DNA of 64,000 bases from Euglena gracilis (GCA_039621445.1 CP154954.1:38711816-38775815); one strand, 5' to 3'. Shown: positions 32,427 to 45,929, counted from the stretch's first letter. Numbers and translations are program-made. Notes: a model not told the origin generated them from the letters alone.

Positions 32427-33640
32427 AAAATGCCATTGCCGGAACCGTTTCAACAATTGTCCCCCAATTGCAAATTGGCGGGGGGTCAATTCGGGGTTTG
32501 GTGACCTCTCATCCTGGGCAAGAGCGCACGCACCCCAGCCCCCCCCTTTGTCTCCACCCTTCAATCAAATTTCAAATACCCCACTCAAATGCTTGTGGTC
32601 AACCACACACACCTTGGCGGTGGATGGCATTCCCAATTCTCTAAAACACATCTTTCCTGTTCTTTTCCTGGAAAGCTTGCCTGAATCTCACACTTCAAAA
32701 AATGATCCAGTATTTCATCCAATCCACCGATTGCCAATTCCCTTGTTTGCATCCCACAACACAGGGCTGTCCTTTTCCAATTGTTCCCCAACGAGGGCTG
32801 CTTCAAAAGCTTTGTGTCACATTTTGGTTCCCATTGCCTGGCAAAAATAAAATGGGGGTCAAAAAATTGGTAAAACAAAATTGACTGGTTGTTTTCGATT
32901 TTCGAAAAACCTCGTGCCTTTTTTGGCTGAATCAAAAACACTCAATATTGTCACTTTTGACGTGGTGAGAGACATCACCTTCATAACAACCGTCATCCAA
33001 ATCTGCGTCATCGTCTTGCAGATATTCAATTGTTTCGAAATCAGGTTCCATTCGAAGCATGCTCAATCTCAATGAATCATCATTTCTTGCAATGGATCTG
33101 CAGAAGGTGCGGAAGCAGCGTCACATGCATAGGGGGTGGTTTGGACCAGCGGCGGAACACCACATTATCGGTTGCCAAATTGACCGAACCCAAGATATGG
33201 AAAAATTTTCCAAAAATCAGGCATACCCACTGCTGAAATTTAGTTTTCACACCAAATTGAGAACCGGCTGGGAAAAAAGACCCCCCCAGGTAACCGCTAA
33301 AGCGGGGAATGAGTGATTAACCATGGTTAACACGGTTAAAACGGACAGAGATTGGTTAACCAAACTTCTCACGCAAAACCCACATCATTTGATGAAAAGC
33401 ATTTCCTCGTTGGACAAATGTTGGGCCGAAAAAGCAAAATACTGACGGGGGTGTTTGAGAGGTGCCTGATGGGGCACAATCCGCAGGCACCAAGGCCAGC
33501 TGGGTTCCCCGCCCCCCAAAAACCGAATAATAACGAAAACCACTGCAGCTCAACACCCCCGAATGGTGAGATTTTGGCAATTTTTTCGGCATAAATCGGG
33601 GCGGGAGACAGGGGTTATTTTCAGCGCCTGGTGGTGTTTT
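32427..33640. repeat. Dispersed repeat C, copy 1
   Basis: About 1.2 kb shared with 45930-47241 and 48806-49930. The minus strand carries a conserved acidic stretch starting MLRMEPDFETIEYLQDDDAD at about 33060, ending at a stop near 32945, and another open stretch (CDTKLLKQPSLGNNWK) at about 32800. No family recognised. Its downstream end (about 33490-33690) is itself a satellite unit in inverted orientation. Confidence 0.7.
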
Positions 33641-34023
33641 TCGACACCCCCCCAGTTCCTGGCATTGAGGCAATCTGGCCCCGAAAACCACGCCCGCCCC
33701 CCCTTCCGCCCCGATTTATACCAAAAAATTGCCAAAAATTTGCTATTGTGGGGTGCTTTCAGCAGTGGTTTCGGTTATTATGGGGTTTTTGGGGGGTGGG
33801 GAACCCAGCTGACCTGGTCCCGGGGGCTGGTCGCACGTTTTGGCACCCCCCAATTCCTGGCACTGAGGCAATCTGGTCCCGAGAACCACGCCCCCCCCCT
33901 TCCGCCCCGATTTACACCAAAAAATTGCCAAAAATTTGCAATTGTGGGGTATCTTCAGCAGTGGTTTCAGGTATTGTGGGGTTTTTGGGGGTGGGGAACC
34001 CAGCTGACCTGGTCCCGGGGGGC
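33640..34023. repeat. 200-bp satellite, first units
   Basis: Two units. Each contains CCTGGCATTGAGGCAATCTG, CCGCCCCGATTTATACC, GCTATTGTGGGGTG, GGGGAACCCAGCTGACC, TGGTCCCGGGGGCTGG and GCACGTTTTGGCACCCCCC. Interrupted at 34024 by a transposon. Confidence 0.9.
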
Positions 34024-35177
34024 CAAGCACCTATGACAGATTCCAAATTTTAGCCCGCGGTCGGCTGCGGTCGGCTGCGGTCGGCTGCGGTCGGCAGCGG
34101 TCGGCAAAGTAGTTGGCTGCAGGTGGGGGGCAGGCCAACAAAAAATGAGCATATATCACAACCACACAATCCACTGTTGCCGACTTTTGGCCACTTTTCG
34201 CTGCTTTTGGCCAGTTTTTGATCTTTTTGGACTGCTTTTGGCCACTGTTGCCAACTTTTGGTCGATTTTTGCTGCCTTTGCCCATTATTTCCTGCCTCTT
34301 GCTTTCTTTTGGTCACTTCTGTTGCTTTTGCCCACTTTTTGCTGTGTTTTGGCTGCTTTTGGCCAGCTTTTTCTTTGCTTTGACCTCTTTTGACCACCTT
34401 TGGCCTCTTTAACCCACTTTTGACCACTTTTCTCTGCTTTTGGCCATTTTTACCCACTTCTGGCCACTTTCAGGCCCCTTTAAACGCCTTTTTGTGGCTT
34501 TTGATATCAAGAGCAGTCAAATGTAACCTAAAAATGGCCTAAAAGTGGCAAAAAATGGTTAAAATGGCCAAAAGTTCCAAAAGCAGGCAAAAAATAATAA
34601 TAAAAATGCCCAAAAATGGCCCCAAAATGACCCTGCTTTTGGCCAAGTTGGCCATTTTAGCAGCTTTTGTTCACTTTTGGCAACAAACTGCGCAAAATGC
34701 TCAAAATGGTCAAATTGGACCAAAAAAGAGACCAAAAAATGGGCAAAAATAACAAAAAAAAGGTCGAAAGTGGCTTAAATGGTTAAAAAATGGCCCAAAA
34801 TGGCCCAAAATGGCCCAAGAGCAGGACAAAATGGCCCAAAATTACAAGAAGTGGGCAAAAAAGTGGCCAAAAATGCTCAAAATAGGTCAAACTGGGTGAA
34901 TTATGGTGACAAATGGGCCAAAAGGGGACAAAAGCGACCAAAAATGGCCAAAAAGGGCCAAAAGTGGCCAAAAGTGACAACATGAGCCAGATGAGCCAGA
35001 AAAATCTCAACATCTGGGATAAAAATGAGCCTAATTCCTCATTCTCACTGAAAAATTGACATCAATTAGAAAAAAAGTTGCGCGGTCGGCTGCGGTCGGC
35101 TGTGGTCGGCACCCCACCTATGACAGTCCTGAAACCCGCGGTCGGCTGCGGTCGGCTGCGGTCGGCATAGGTGCCTG
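34024..35177. mobile_element. Large hAT-like element in satellite, 10-mer cassette GGTCGGCTGC, 1154 bp
   Basis: The left end is CAAGCACCTATGACAG and the right end CATAGGTGCCTG. The flanks are CGGGGGGC (34016-34023) and CCGGGGGC (35178-35185). Arrays of GGTCGGCTGC lie near both ends (34059-34106; 35083-35110 and 35139-35167). The left interior (34160-34500) has T-tracts every 10 bp and the right interior (34540-34990) has A-tracts. No transposase. Confidence 0.8.
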
Positions 35178-35204
35178 CCGGGGGCTGGTCGCACGTTTTG
35201 GCAC

Positions 35205-35693
35205 CAGGGAATTTCTTAAGCCGGAGGGTACCCTACCCCCGGGGGGGGGGGGTCCAGCCAGCCAGCAGCTCAAATCCAGCCAGCAGCCCAAATTCGGGCT
35301 GGGAGCCCCCCCCCCCGGGGTCAAGTGAAATAAAATCGGGTCCAGCCCGGCAGGAGGCCGGGTCAGCCGGCCGCAGGCCGGCCCAGCCGGCCGAAGGCCG
35401 GCCGGCCAATTGTGCTACCCAGCTCACCTGTCCCTTCATTTTTTCCCCTCATCGCAGCTTCCTCCATCACGGCCCCCCAGCCTTGACCTAGCTCCACCCC
35501 TCAAAATGTCGAAAATGGCAAAAATGTGTTAGAAAATTTTGTTTTTCGTCGACCCAGCCCAGCCCGGCCCCCTCCAGCCCCGGACCCCCCCCCCCGGGGG
35601 GGGTCCAGCCAGCAGATCAAATCCAGCCAGCAGCCTTTTTGCCAGCCGGAGGCTGGACCCCCCCCCCCCGGGGGGTCCTTAAGAAATTCCCTG
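35205..35693. mobile_element. hAT-like MITE inside a satellite unit, 489 bp
   Basis: Inverted repeats CAGGGAATTTCTTAAG (35205-35220) and complement (35678-35693). A perfect duplication TTTGGCAC flanks it (35197-35204 and 35694-35701). Uninterrupted satellite units show the single-copy site GTTTTGGCACCCCCC, which proves the insertion. The body is homologous to 206-698. Confidence 0.92.
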
Positions 35694-38600
35694 TTTGGCA
35701 CCCCCCAATTCCTGGCATTGAGGCAATCTGGTCCCGAGAACCACGCCACCCCCCTTTTGCCCTGATTTCAACCAAAAAAATTGGTATCTTGTTCTTTAAA
35801 CCACGCCACCCCACCCCCTTCCGCCCCGATGTATACCAAAAAATTGCCAAAACTTTTGCCATCGTGGGGTGTTCACCAGCAGTGGTTTCACTTATTGTGG
35901 GGTTTTTGGGGGTGGGGAACCCAGCTGACCTGGTCCCGGGGGCTGGTCGCACGTTTTGGCACCCCCGATTTCCTGGCATTGAGGCAATCTGGTCCCGTAA
36001 ACCACGCCCGCCCCCCCCTTCCGCCCCGATGTATACCAAAAAATTGCCAAAACTTTTGCCATCGTGGGGTGTTCACCAGCAGTGGTTTCAGTTATTGTGG
36101 GGTTTTTGGGGGTGGGGAACCCAGCTGACCTGGTCCCGGGGGCTGGTCGCACGTTTTGGCACCCCCGCTTTCCTGGCATTGAGGCAATCTGGTCCCGAGA
36201 ACCACGCCACCCGTAAACCACGCCCGCCCCCCCTTCCGCCCCGATGTATACCAAAAAAATGCCAAAATTTTGCAATTGTGGGTGTTTTCAGCAGTGGTTT
36301 CGGTTATTGTGGGGTTTTTGGGGGGTGGGGAACCCAGCTGACCTGGTCCCGGGGGCTGGTCGTACGTTTTGGCACCCCCCCCAATTCCTGGCATTGAGGC
36401 AATCTGGTCCCGAAAACCACGACACCCCCCCCCTTCCGCCCCGATACCAAAAAATTGCCAAAAATTTGCTATTGTGGGGTGTTCACCATCAGTTGTTTCA
36501 GTTATTGTGGGGTTTTTGGGGGTGGGGAACCCAGCTGACCTGGTCCCGGGGGCTGGTCGCACGTTTTGGCACCCCCCAATTCCTGGCATTGAGGCAATCT
36601 GGTCCCGAGAACCACGCCACCCCCCCCCCCTCGCCCCGATTTATACCAAAAAATTGCCAAAACTTTTGCCATCGTGGGGTGTTCACCAGCAGTGGTTTCA
36701 CTTATTGTGGGGTTTTTGGGGGTGGGGAACCCAGCTGACCTGGTCCCGGGGGCTGGCCGCACGTTTTGGCACCCCCCAATTCCTGGCATTGAGGCAATCT
36801 GGTCCCGAAAACCACGCCCCCCCCCCCGCCCTTCCGCCCCGATTTATACCAAAAAATTGCCAAAAATTTGCTATTGTGGGGTGTTCACCAGCAGTGGTTT
36901 CAGTTATTGTGGGGTTTTTGGGGGTGGGGAACCCAGCTGACCTGGTCCCGGGGGCTGGTCGCACGTTTTGGCACCCCCGCTTTCCTGGCATTGAGGCAAT
37001 CTGGTCCCGAAAACCACGCCACCCGTAAACCACGCCCGCCCCCCCCTTCCGCCCCGATGTATACCAAAAAATTGCCAAAAATTTGCAATTGTGGGGTGCT
37101 TTCAGCAGTGGTTTCGGTTATTGTGGGGTTTTGGGGGGTGGGGAACCCAGCTGACCTGGTCCCGGGGGCTGGTCGCACGTTTTGGCACCCCCCAATTCCT
37201 GGCATTGAGGCAATCTGGTCCCGAAAACCACGACACCCCCCCCTTCCGCCCCGATTTATACCAAAAAATTGCCAAAAATTTGCTATTGTGGGGTGTTCAC
37301 CATCAGTTGTTTCAGTTATTGTGGGGTTTTTGGGGGTGGGGAACCCAGCTGACCTGGTCCCGGGGGCTGGTCGCACGTTTTGGCACCCCCCAATTCCTGG
37401 CATTGAGGCAATCTGGTCCCGAAAACCACGACACCCCCCCCTTCCGCCCCGATGTATACCAAAAAATTGCCAAAATTTTGCCATCGTGGGGTGTTCACCA
37501 GCAGTGGTTTCGGTTATTGTGGGGTTTTGGGGGGTGGGGAACCCAGCTGACCTGGTCCCGGGGGCTGGTCGCACGTTTTGGCACCCCCCAATTCCTGGCA
37601 TTGAGGCAATCTGGTCCCGTAAACCACGCCCCCCCCCCCCGCCCTTCCGCCCCGATTTACACCAAAAAATTGCCAAAAATAGCAAAAAAATTTTTTTTGC
37701 TATTGTGGGGTGTTCACCATCAGTTGTTTCAGTTATTGTGGGGTTTTTGGGGGTGGGGAACCCAGCTGACCTGGTCCCGGGGGCTGGTCGCACGTTTTGG
37801 CACCCCCCAATTCCTGGCATTGAGGCAATCTGGTCCCGAAAACCACGACACCCCCCCCCTTCCGCCCCGATTTATACCAAAAAATTGCCAAAAATTTGCT
37901 ATTGTGGGGTGTTCACCATCAGTTGTTTCAGTTATTGTGGGGTTTTTGGGGGTGGGGAACCCAGCTGACCTGGTCCCGGGGGCTGGTCGCACGTTTTGGC
38001 ACCCCCCAATTCCTGGCATTGAGGCAATCTGGTCCCGAAAACCACGACACCCCCCGCCCTTCCGCCCCGATGTATACCAAAAAATTGCCAAAATTTTGCT
38101 ATTGTGGGGTGTTCACCAGCAGTGGTTTCGGTTATTGTGGGGTTTTGGGGGGTGGGGAACCCAGCTGACCTGGTCCCGGGGGCTGGTCGCACGTTTTGGC
38201 ACCCCCCAATTCCTGGCATTGAGGCAATCTGGTCCCGTAAACCACGCCCCCCCCCCCCCCGCCCTTCCGCCCCGATTTACACCAAAAAATTGCCAAAAAT
38301 AGCAAAAAAATTTTTTTTGCTATTGTGGGGTGTTCACCATCAGTTGTTTCAGTCATTGTGGGGTTTTTGGGGGTGGGGAACCCAGCTGACCTGGTCCCGG
38401 GGGCTGGTCGCACGTTTTGGCACCCCCGCTTTCCTGGCATTGAGGCAATCTGGTCCCGAAAACCACGACACCCCCCGCCCTTCCGCCCCGATGTATACCA
38501 AAAAATTGCCAAAAATTTGCAATTGTGGGGATGCTTTCAGCAGTGGTTTCGGTTATTGTGGGGTTTTGGGGGGTGGGGAACCCAGCTGACCTGGTCCCGG

Positions 38601-41600
38601 GGGCTGGTCGCACGTTTTGGCACCCCCCAATTCCTGGCATTGAGGCAATCTGGTCCCGAAAACCACGACACCCCCCGCCCTTCCGCCCCGATTTATACCA
38701 AAAAATTGCCAAAATTTTGCTATTGTGGGGTGTTCACCATCAGTTGTTTCAGTTATTGTGGGGTTTTTGGGGGGTGGGGAACCCAGCTGACCTGGTCCCG
38801 GGGGCTGGTCGCACGTTTTGGCACCCCCCAATTCCTGGCATTGAGGCAATCTGGTCCCGTAAACCACGCCACCCCCCCCCCTCGCCCCGATGTATACCAA
38901 AAAATTGCCAAAAATTTGCTATTGTGGGGTGTTCACCAGCAGTGGTTTCGGTTATTGTGGGGTTTTTGGGGGTGGGGAACCCAGCTGACCTGGTCCCGGG
39001 GGCTGGTCGCACGTTTTGGCACCCCCCAATTCCTGGCATTGAGGCAATCTGGTCCCGAAAACCACGCCACCCCCCCCCTTCCGCCCCGATGTATACCAAA
39101 AAATTGCCAAAATTTTGCCATCGTGGGGTGTTCACCAGCAGTGGTTTCGGTTATTGTGGGGTTTTGGGGGGTGGGGAACCCAGCTGACCTGGTCCCGGGG
39201 GCTGGTCGCACGTTTTGGCACCCCCCAATTCCTGGCATTGAGGCAATCTGGTCCCGAAAACCACGACACCCCCCGCCCTTCCGCCCCGATTTATACCAAA
39301 AAATTGCCAAAATTTTGCCATCGTGGGGTGTTCACTATCAGTAAATTCAGTTATTGTGGTGTTTTTGGGGGGGGGGACCCAGCTGACCTGGTCCCGGGGG
39401 CTGGTCGCACGTTTTGGCACCCCCCAATTCCTGGCATTGAGGCAATCTGGTCCCGAAAACCACGCCACCCCCCCCCCCTTCCGCCCCGATTTATACCAAA
39501 AAATTGCCAAAATTTTGCTATTGTGGGGTGTTCACCATCAGTTGTTTCAGTTATTGTGGGGTTTTTGGGGGTGGGGAACCCAGCTGACCTGGTCCCGGGG
39601 GCTGGTCGCACGTTTTGGCACCCCCCAATTCCTGGCATTGAGGCAATCTGGTCCCGTAAACCACGCCACCCCCCCCCCTCGCCCCGATGTATACCAAAAA
39701 ATTGCCAAAAATTTGCTATTGTGGGGTGTTCACCAGCAGTGGTTTCGGTTATTGTGGGGTTTTGGGGGGTGGGGAACCCAGCTGACCTGGTCCCGGGGGC
39801 TGGTCGCACGTTTTGGCACCCCCCAATTTTTGGCATTGAGGCAATCTGGTCCCGTAAACCACGACACCCCCCCCCTTCCGCCCCGATTTATACCAAAAAA
39901 TTGCCAAAAATTTGCTATTGTGGGGTGTTCACTATCAGTGGTTTCAGTTATTGTGGGATTTTTGGGGGGGGAACCCAGCTGACCTGGTCCCGGGGGCTGG
40001 TCGCACGTTTTGGCACCCCCGCTTTCCTGGCATTGAGGCAATCTGGTCCCGAAAACCACGCCGCCCCCCCCCCCCTTCCGCCCCGATTTATACCAAAAAA
40101 TTGCCAAAATTTTGCTATTGTGGGGTGTTCACTATCAGTGAATTCAGTTATTGTGGTGTTTTTTGGGGGGGGAACCCAGCTGACCTGGTCCCGGGGGCTG
40201 GTCGCACGTTTTGGCACCCCCCAATTCCTGGCATTGAGGCAATCTGGTCCCGTAAACCACGCCAGCTCCCCCGATTTATACCAAAAAAAAATTGCCAAAA
40301 TTTTGCCTTTGTGGGGATGTTTGCAGCTGGTGGTTTCAGTTATTATGGGGTTTTTGGGGGTGGGGAACCCAGCTGACCTGGTCCCGGGGGCTGGTCGCAC
40401 GTTTTGGCACCCCCCAATTCCTGGCATTGAGGCAATCTGGTCCCGTAAACCACGCCACCCCCCCCCCTTCCGCCCCGATTCATTCCAAAAAATTGCCAAA
40501 AATTTGCTATTGTGGGGTGTTCACCAGCAGTGCCAAAACGTGCGACCAGCCCCCGGGACTAGGTCAGCTGGGTTCCCCCCCCCAAAAACACCACAATAAC
40601 TGAATTCACTGATAGTGAACACCCCACAATAGCAAAATTTTGGCAATTTTTTGGTATAAATCGGGGCGGAAGGGGGGTGGCGTGGTTTTCGGGACCAGAT
40701 TGCCTCAATGCCAGGAATTGGGGGGTGCCAAAACGTGCGACCAGCCCCCGGGACCAGGTCAGCTGGGTTCCCCACCCCCAAAAACCCCACAATAACTGAA
40801 ACCATTTGCTGAAAATACCCCACAATAGCAAAATTTTGGCAAATTTTTTTGGTATAAATCGGGGCGGAAGGGGGGTGGCGTGGTTTACGGGACCAGATTG
40901 CCTCAATGCCAGGAATTGGGGGGTGCCAAAACGTGCGACCAGCCCCCGGGACCAGGTCAGCTGGGTTCCCCACCCCCCAAAAACCCCAGAATAACTGAAA
41001 CAACTGACGGTGAACACCCCACAATAGCAAATTTTTGGCAATTTTTTGGTATAAATCGGGGCGGAAGGGGGGTGGCGTGGTTTACGGGACCAGATTGCCT
41101 CAATGCCAGGAATTGGGGGGTGCCAAAACGTGCGACCAGCCCCCGGGACCAGGTCAGCTGGGTTCCCCACCCCCCAAAAACCCCACAATAACCTGGCATT
41201 AAGGCAATCTGGTCCCGTAAACCACGCCAGCTCCCCCGATTTATACCAAAAAAAAATTGCCAAAATTTTGCCATTGTGGGGATGTTTGCAGCAAGTGGTT
41301 TCAGTTATTATGGGGTTTTTGGGGGTGGGGAACCCAGCTGACCTGGTCCCGGGGGCTGGTCGCACGTTTTGGCACCCCCCAATTCCTGGCATTGAGGCAA
41401 TCTGGTCCCGTAAACCACGACACCCCCCTGCCTTTCCGCCCCGATTCATTCCAAAAAATTGCCAAAATTTTGCTATTGTGGGATGCTTTCAGCAGTGGTT
41501 TCGGTTATTGTGGGGTTTTTGGGGGTGGGGAACCCAGCTGACCTGGTCCCGGGGGCTGGTCGCACGTTTTGGCACCCCCCAATTCCTGGCATTGAGGCAA

Positions 41601-42134
41601 TCTGGTCCCGTAAACCACGACACCCCCCCCTTCCGCCCCGATTTATACCAAAAAATTGCCAAAAATTTGCTATTGTGGGGTGTTCACTATCAGTGGTTTC
41701 AGTTATTGTGGGATTTTTGGGGGGGGGGAACCCAGCTGACCTGGTCCCGGGGGCTGGTCGCACGTTTTGGCACCCCCCAATTCCTGGCATTGAGGCAATC
41801 TGGTCCCGAAAACCACGCCGCCCCCCCCCTTCCGCCCCGATTTATACCAAAAAATTGCCAAAATTTTGCTATTGTCGGGTGTTCACCAGCAGTGGTTTCG
41901 GTTATTGTGGTGTTTTTGGGGGGGGGGGGAACCCAGCTGACCTGGTCCCGGGGGCTGGTCGCACGTTTTGGCACCGCCCAATTCCTGGCATTGAGGCAAT
42001 CTGGTCCCGTAAACCACGCCAGCCCCCCCGATTTATACCAAAAAAAAATTGCCAAAATTTTGCCATTGTGGGGATGTTTGCAGCAAGTGGTTTCAGTTAT
42101 TATGGGGTTTTTGGGGAGCTGACCTGGTCCCGGG
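35694..42134. repeat. 200-bp satellite, main block
   Basis: About 32 units at a spacing of 195-205 bp. There are two alternating variants, CATCAGTTGTTTCAG and AGCAGTGGTTTCGG. A rare insertion-bearing variant (AATAGCAAAAAAATTTTTTTT) recurs 620 bp apart (37677 and 38297), showing a local three-unit higher-order repeat. Frames of up to ~490 codons are open only because the unit has few stops. Confidence 0.93.
40531..41190. repeat. Inverted block of about three satellite units
   Basis: Between 40531 and 41190 the unit reads in the opposite orientation (TGCCAAAACGTGCGACCAGC). Both junctions lie within units: after CACCAGCAG on the left and before CTGGCATTAAGG on the right. Confidence 0.88.
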
Positions 42135-43200
42135 CAGGCACCTATGGTCACTTCCCATTTTGGTGCTCTGGTCGGCCCTGGTCGGCCCTGGTCGGCCCTG
42201 GTCGGCCCTGGTCGGCCCTGGTCGGCCCTGGTCGGCCCTGGTCGGCAAATAGTCGGCCATAGGTGGGGGTATCGTCACAGAAAAAAAGATTGTGAAAAAT
42301 GACCCAAAATTACCAAAAGGGCGTAAAATGGCCAAAATGCCATAAAATATGCTCACATTGACCCAAATTAGCCCAATATTTGCCAAATCAGTGACAAATG
42401 GCCCCCAAGTTAGCAAAAACTGATCCGTAATGGCCAGAATGGGTGTAAAACTGGAGATTTGTGGGGAAATTATCCAAAAATGGGTTGAGTTCTTCAAAAT
42501 ATACAATATACTGGCACAAAATGCTCAAAAATGGTCAAATTGGACCAAAAAGAGACCAAAAAACATAACGGTCCGTGGTGGCTTAAATGTGGTCAAAAAT
42601 GGCCCTAGAGCAGGACAAAATGGCCCAAATTACAAGAAGTGCGCAAAAAGTGGCAAAAAATGGTCAATAGGTCGAAATTGGTGAGATTTGGTGACAAATG
42701 GGCCAAAAGGGGACAAAAGCGACCTAAAGTGGCCAAAAGCGGCCAAAAGTAGCCAAAAGTGACAACATGAGCCAGACGAGCCAGAAAAATCTCAAAATCT
42801 GGGATAAAATTCCTCATTCTCACTGAAAAAATGACATCAATCAGAAAAAAAGTTGCACGGTCGGCTGCGGTCGGCTGCGGTCGGCTGCGGTCGGCAACCC
42901 ACCTATGACAGTCCTGAAACCCGCGGTAACCCGCGGTCGATGCTGCCAGGCCAGCATCGTCCTGCATCGCCCAGCACCGCCCAGCATCATCAAAGGAGCT
43001 TGGTTCAGAGGGAAAGCTGCCTAAGTCCTTCATCCATTCCCCTTCGGTCGGCCAATCACATGCAAGTCGGCCCTGGTCGGCCCTGGTCGGCCCTGGTCGG
43101 AACCCCCACCTACGGGGGTCTTGAAAATCATAGTCGGCCCTGGTCGGCCCTGGTCGGCCCTGGTCGGCCCTGGTCGGCCCTGGTCGGCCATAGGTGCCTG
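42135..43200. mobile_element. Large hAT-like element in satellite, 10-mer cassette GGTCGGCCCT, 1066 bp
   Basis: The left end is CAGGCACCTATGG and the right end its exact complement CCATAGGTGCCTG. A perfect duplication GTCCCGGG flanks it (42127-42134 and 43201-43208). Arrays of GGTCGGCCCT lie at both ends (42170-42246; 43066-43100 and 43133-43190). The interior 42500-42930 is homologous to 34680-35170 and still holds an inner GGTCGGCTGC array (42859-42896). Confidence 0.85.
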
Positions 43201-45895
43201 GTCCCGGGGGCTGGTCGCACGTTTTGGCACCCCCCAATTCCTGGCATTGAGGCAATCTGGTCCCGTAAACCACGACACCCCCCCCCCTTCCGCCCCGATT
43301 TATACCAAAAAATTGCCAAAAATTTGCTATTGTGGGGTGTTCACTATCAGTGGTTTCAGTTATTGTGGGATTTTTGGGGGGGGGGGAACCCAGCTGACCT
43401 GGTCCCGGGGGCTGGTCGCACGTTTTGGCACCCCCCAATTCCTGGCATTGAGGCAATCTGGTCCCGAAAACCACGCCGCCCCCCCCCCCCTTCCGCCCCG
43501 ATTTATACCAAAAAATTGCCAAAATTTTGCTATTGTCGGGTGTTCACCAGCAGTGGTTTCGGTTATTGTGGTGTTTTTGGGGGGGGGGAACCCAGCTGAC
43601 CTGGTCCCGGGGGCTGGTCGCACGTTTTGGCACCCCCCAATTTCTGGCATTGAGGCAATCTGGTCCCGTAAACCACGCCAGCTCCCCCGATTTATACCAA
43701 AAAAAAATTGCCAAAATTTTGCCATTGTGGGGATGTTTGCAGCAAGTGGTTTCAGTTATTATGGGGTTTTTGGGGGTGGGGAACCCAGCTGACCTGGTCC
43801 CGGGGGCTGGTCGCACGTTTTGGCACCCCCCAATTCCTGGCATTGAGGCAATCTGGTCCCGAAAACCACGCCACCCCACCCCTTCCGCCGTGATTTATAC
43901 CAAAAAATTGCCAAAAATTTGCTATTGTGGGGTGTTCACTATCAGTGGTTTCAGTTATTGTGGGGTTTTTGGGGGTGGGGAACCCAGCTGACCTGGTCCC
44001 GGGGGCTGGTCGCACGTTTTGGCACCCCCCAATTCCTGGCATTGAGGCAATCTGGTCCCGAAAACCACGCCACCTCCCCTTCCGCCCCGATTTACACCAA
44101 AAAAATTGCCAAAATTTTGCTATTGTGGGGAGTTTTCAACATTGGTTCCAGTTATTCTAGGGTTTTTGGGGGTGGGGAACCCAGCTGACCTGGTCCCGGG
44201 GGCTGGTCGCACGTTTTGGCACCCCCCAATTCCTGGCATTGAGGCAATCTGGTCCCGTAAACCACGCCACCCCACCCCCCTTCCGCCCCGATTTATACCA
44301 AAAAATTGCCAAAAATTTGCTATTGTGGGGTGTTCACCATCAGTTGTTTCAGTTATTTTGGGGTTTTTGGGGGTGGGGAACCCAGCTGACCTGGTCCCGG
44401 GGGCTGGTCGCACGTTTTGGCACCCCCCAATTCCTGGCATTGAGGCAATCTGGTCCCGAAAACCACGCCACCTCCCCTTCCGCCCCGATTTCCACCAAAA
44501 AATTGCCAAAATTTTGCTATTGTGGGGATATTTGCAGCAAGTGGTTCCAGTTATTCTAGGGTTTTTGGGGGTGGGGAACCCAGCTGACCTGGTCCCGGGG
44601 GCTGGTCGCACGTTTTGGCACCCCCCAATTCCTGGCATTGAGGCAATCTGGTCCCCTAAACCACGCCAGCTCCCCTTCGGCCCCGATTCATTCCAAAAAA
44701 TTGCCAAAAATTTGCTATTGTGGGGTGTTCACCATCAATGGTTTCAGTTATTGTGGGGTTTTTGGAGGTGGGGAACCCAGCTGACCTGGTCCCGGGGGCT
44801 GGTCGCACGTTTTGGCACCCCCCAATTCCTGGCATTGAGGCAATCTGGTCCCCTAAACCACGCCAGCTCCCCTTCGGCCCCGATTTATACCAAAAAAAAA
44901 TTGCCAAAATTTGCCATTGTGGGGTGTTCACCATCAGTGGTTTCAGTTATTCTAGGGTTTTTGGGGGTGGGGAACCCAGCTGACCTGGTCCCGGGGGCTG
45001 GTCGCACGTTTTGGCACCCCCCAATTCCTGGCATTGAAGCAATCTGGTCCCCTAAACCACGACACCCCCCCCGATTTATACCAAAAAATTGCCAAAATTT
45101 TGCTATTGTGGGGATATTTGCAGCAAGTGGTTCCAGTTATTCTAGGGTTTTTGGGGGTGGGGAACCCAGCTGACCTGGTCCCGGGGGCTGGTCGCACGTT
45201 TTGGCACCCCCCAATTCCTGGCATTGAGGCAATCTGGTCCCGTAAACCACGCCACCCCCACCCTCGCCCCGACTTCCACCAAAAAATTGCCAAAAATTTG
45301 CTATTGTGGGGTGTTCACCATCAGTTGTTTCAGTTATTTTGGGGTTTTCGGGGGGGGGAACCCAGCTGACCTGGTCCCGGGGGCTGGTCGCACGTTTTGG
45401 CACTGCTGGTGAACACCCCACAATAGCAAATTTTTGGCACCCCCCAATTCCTGGCATTGAGGCAATCTGGTCCCCTAAACCACGCCAGCTCCCCTTCGGC
45501 CCCGATTCATTCCAAAAAATTGCCAAAAATTTGCTATTGTGGGGTGTTCACCATCAGTTGTTTCATTTATTGTGGGGTTTTCGGGGGAGGGGAACCCAGC
45601 TGACCTGGTCCCGGGGGCTGGTCGTACGTTTTGGCACCCCCCAATTCCTGGCATTGAGGCAATCTGGTCCCGTAAACCACGCCAACCCCCCCCCCTTCCG
45701 CCCCGATTTATACCAAAAAATTGCCAAAAATTTGCTATTGTGGGGTGTTCACCATCAGTTGTTTCAGTTATTTTGGGGTTTTTGGGGGTGGGGAACCCAG
45801 CTGACCTGGTCCCGGGGGCTGGTCGCACGTTTTGGCACTCCCCACTTCTCAACATTAAGCCAATCTGGCCCCGAAAATTACCCCACCCCCCTCCC
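43201..45895. repeat. 200-bp satellite, last block
   Basis: About 13 units, more diverged towards the right end (ATTTGCAGCAAGTGGTTCC variants, TTATTCTAGGG). A 35-bp inverted scrap of the same unit lies at 45403-45437. The array fades into dispersed repeat C at about 45900. Confidence 0.9.
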
Positions 45896-45929
45896 GCCCC
45901 AAATTATACCAAAAAAAGTTGCCAAAATT

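Noticed and set aside
34024-35177. Helitron or telomere-like array because of terminal 10-mers
   Set aside because: The inverted CAGGCACCTATG ends and 8-bp target duplications fit a cut-and-paste element; no TC/CTRR ends.
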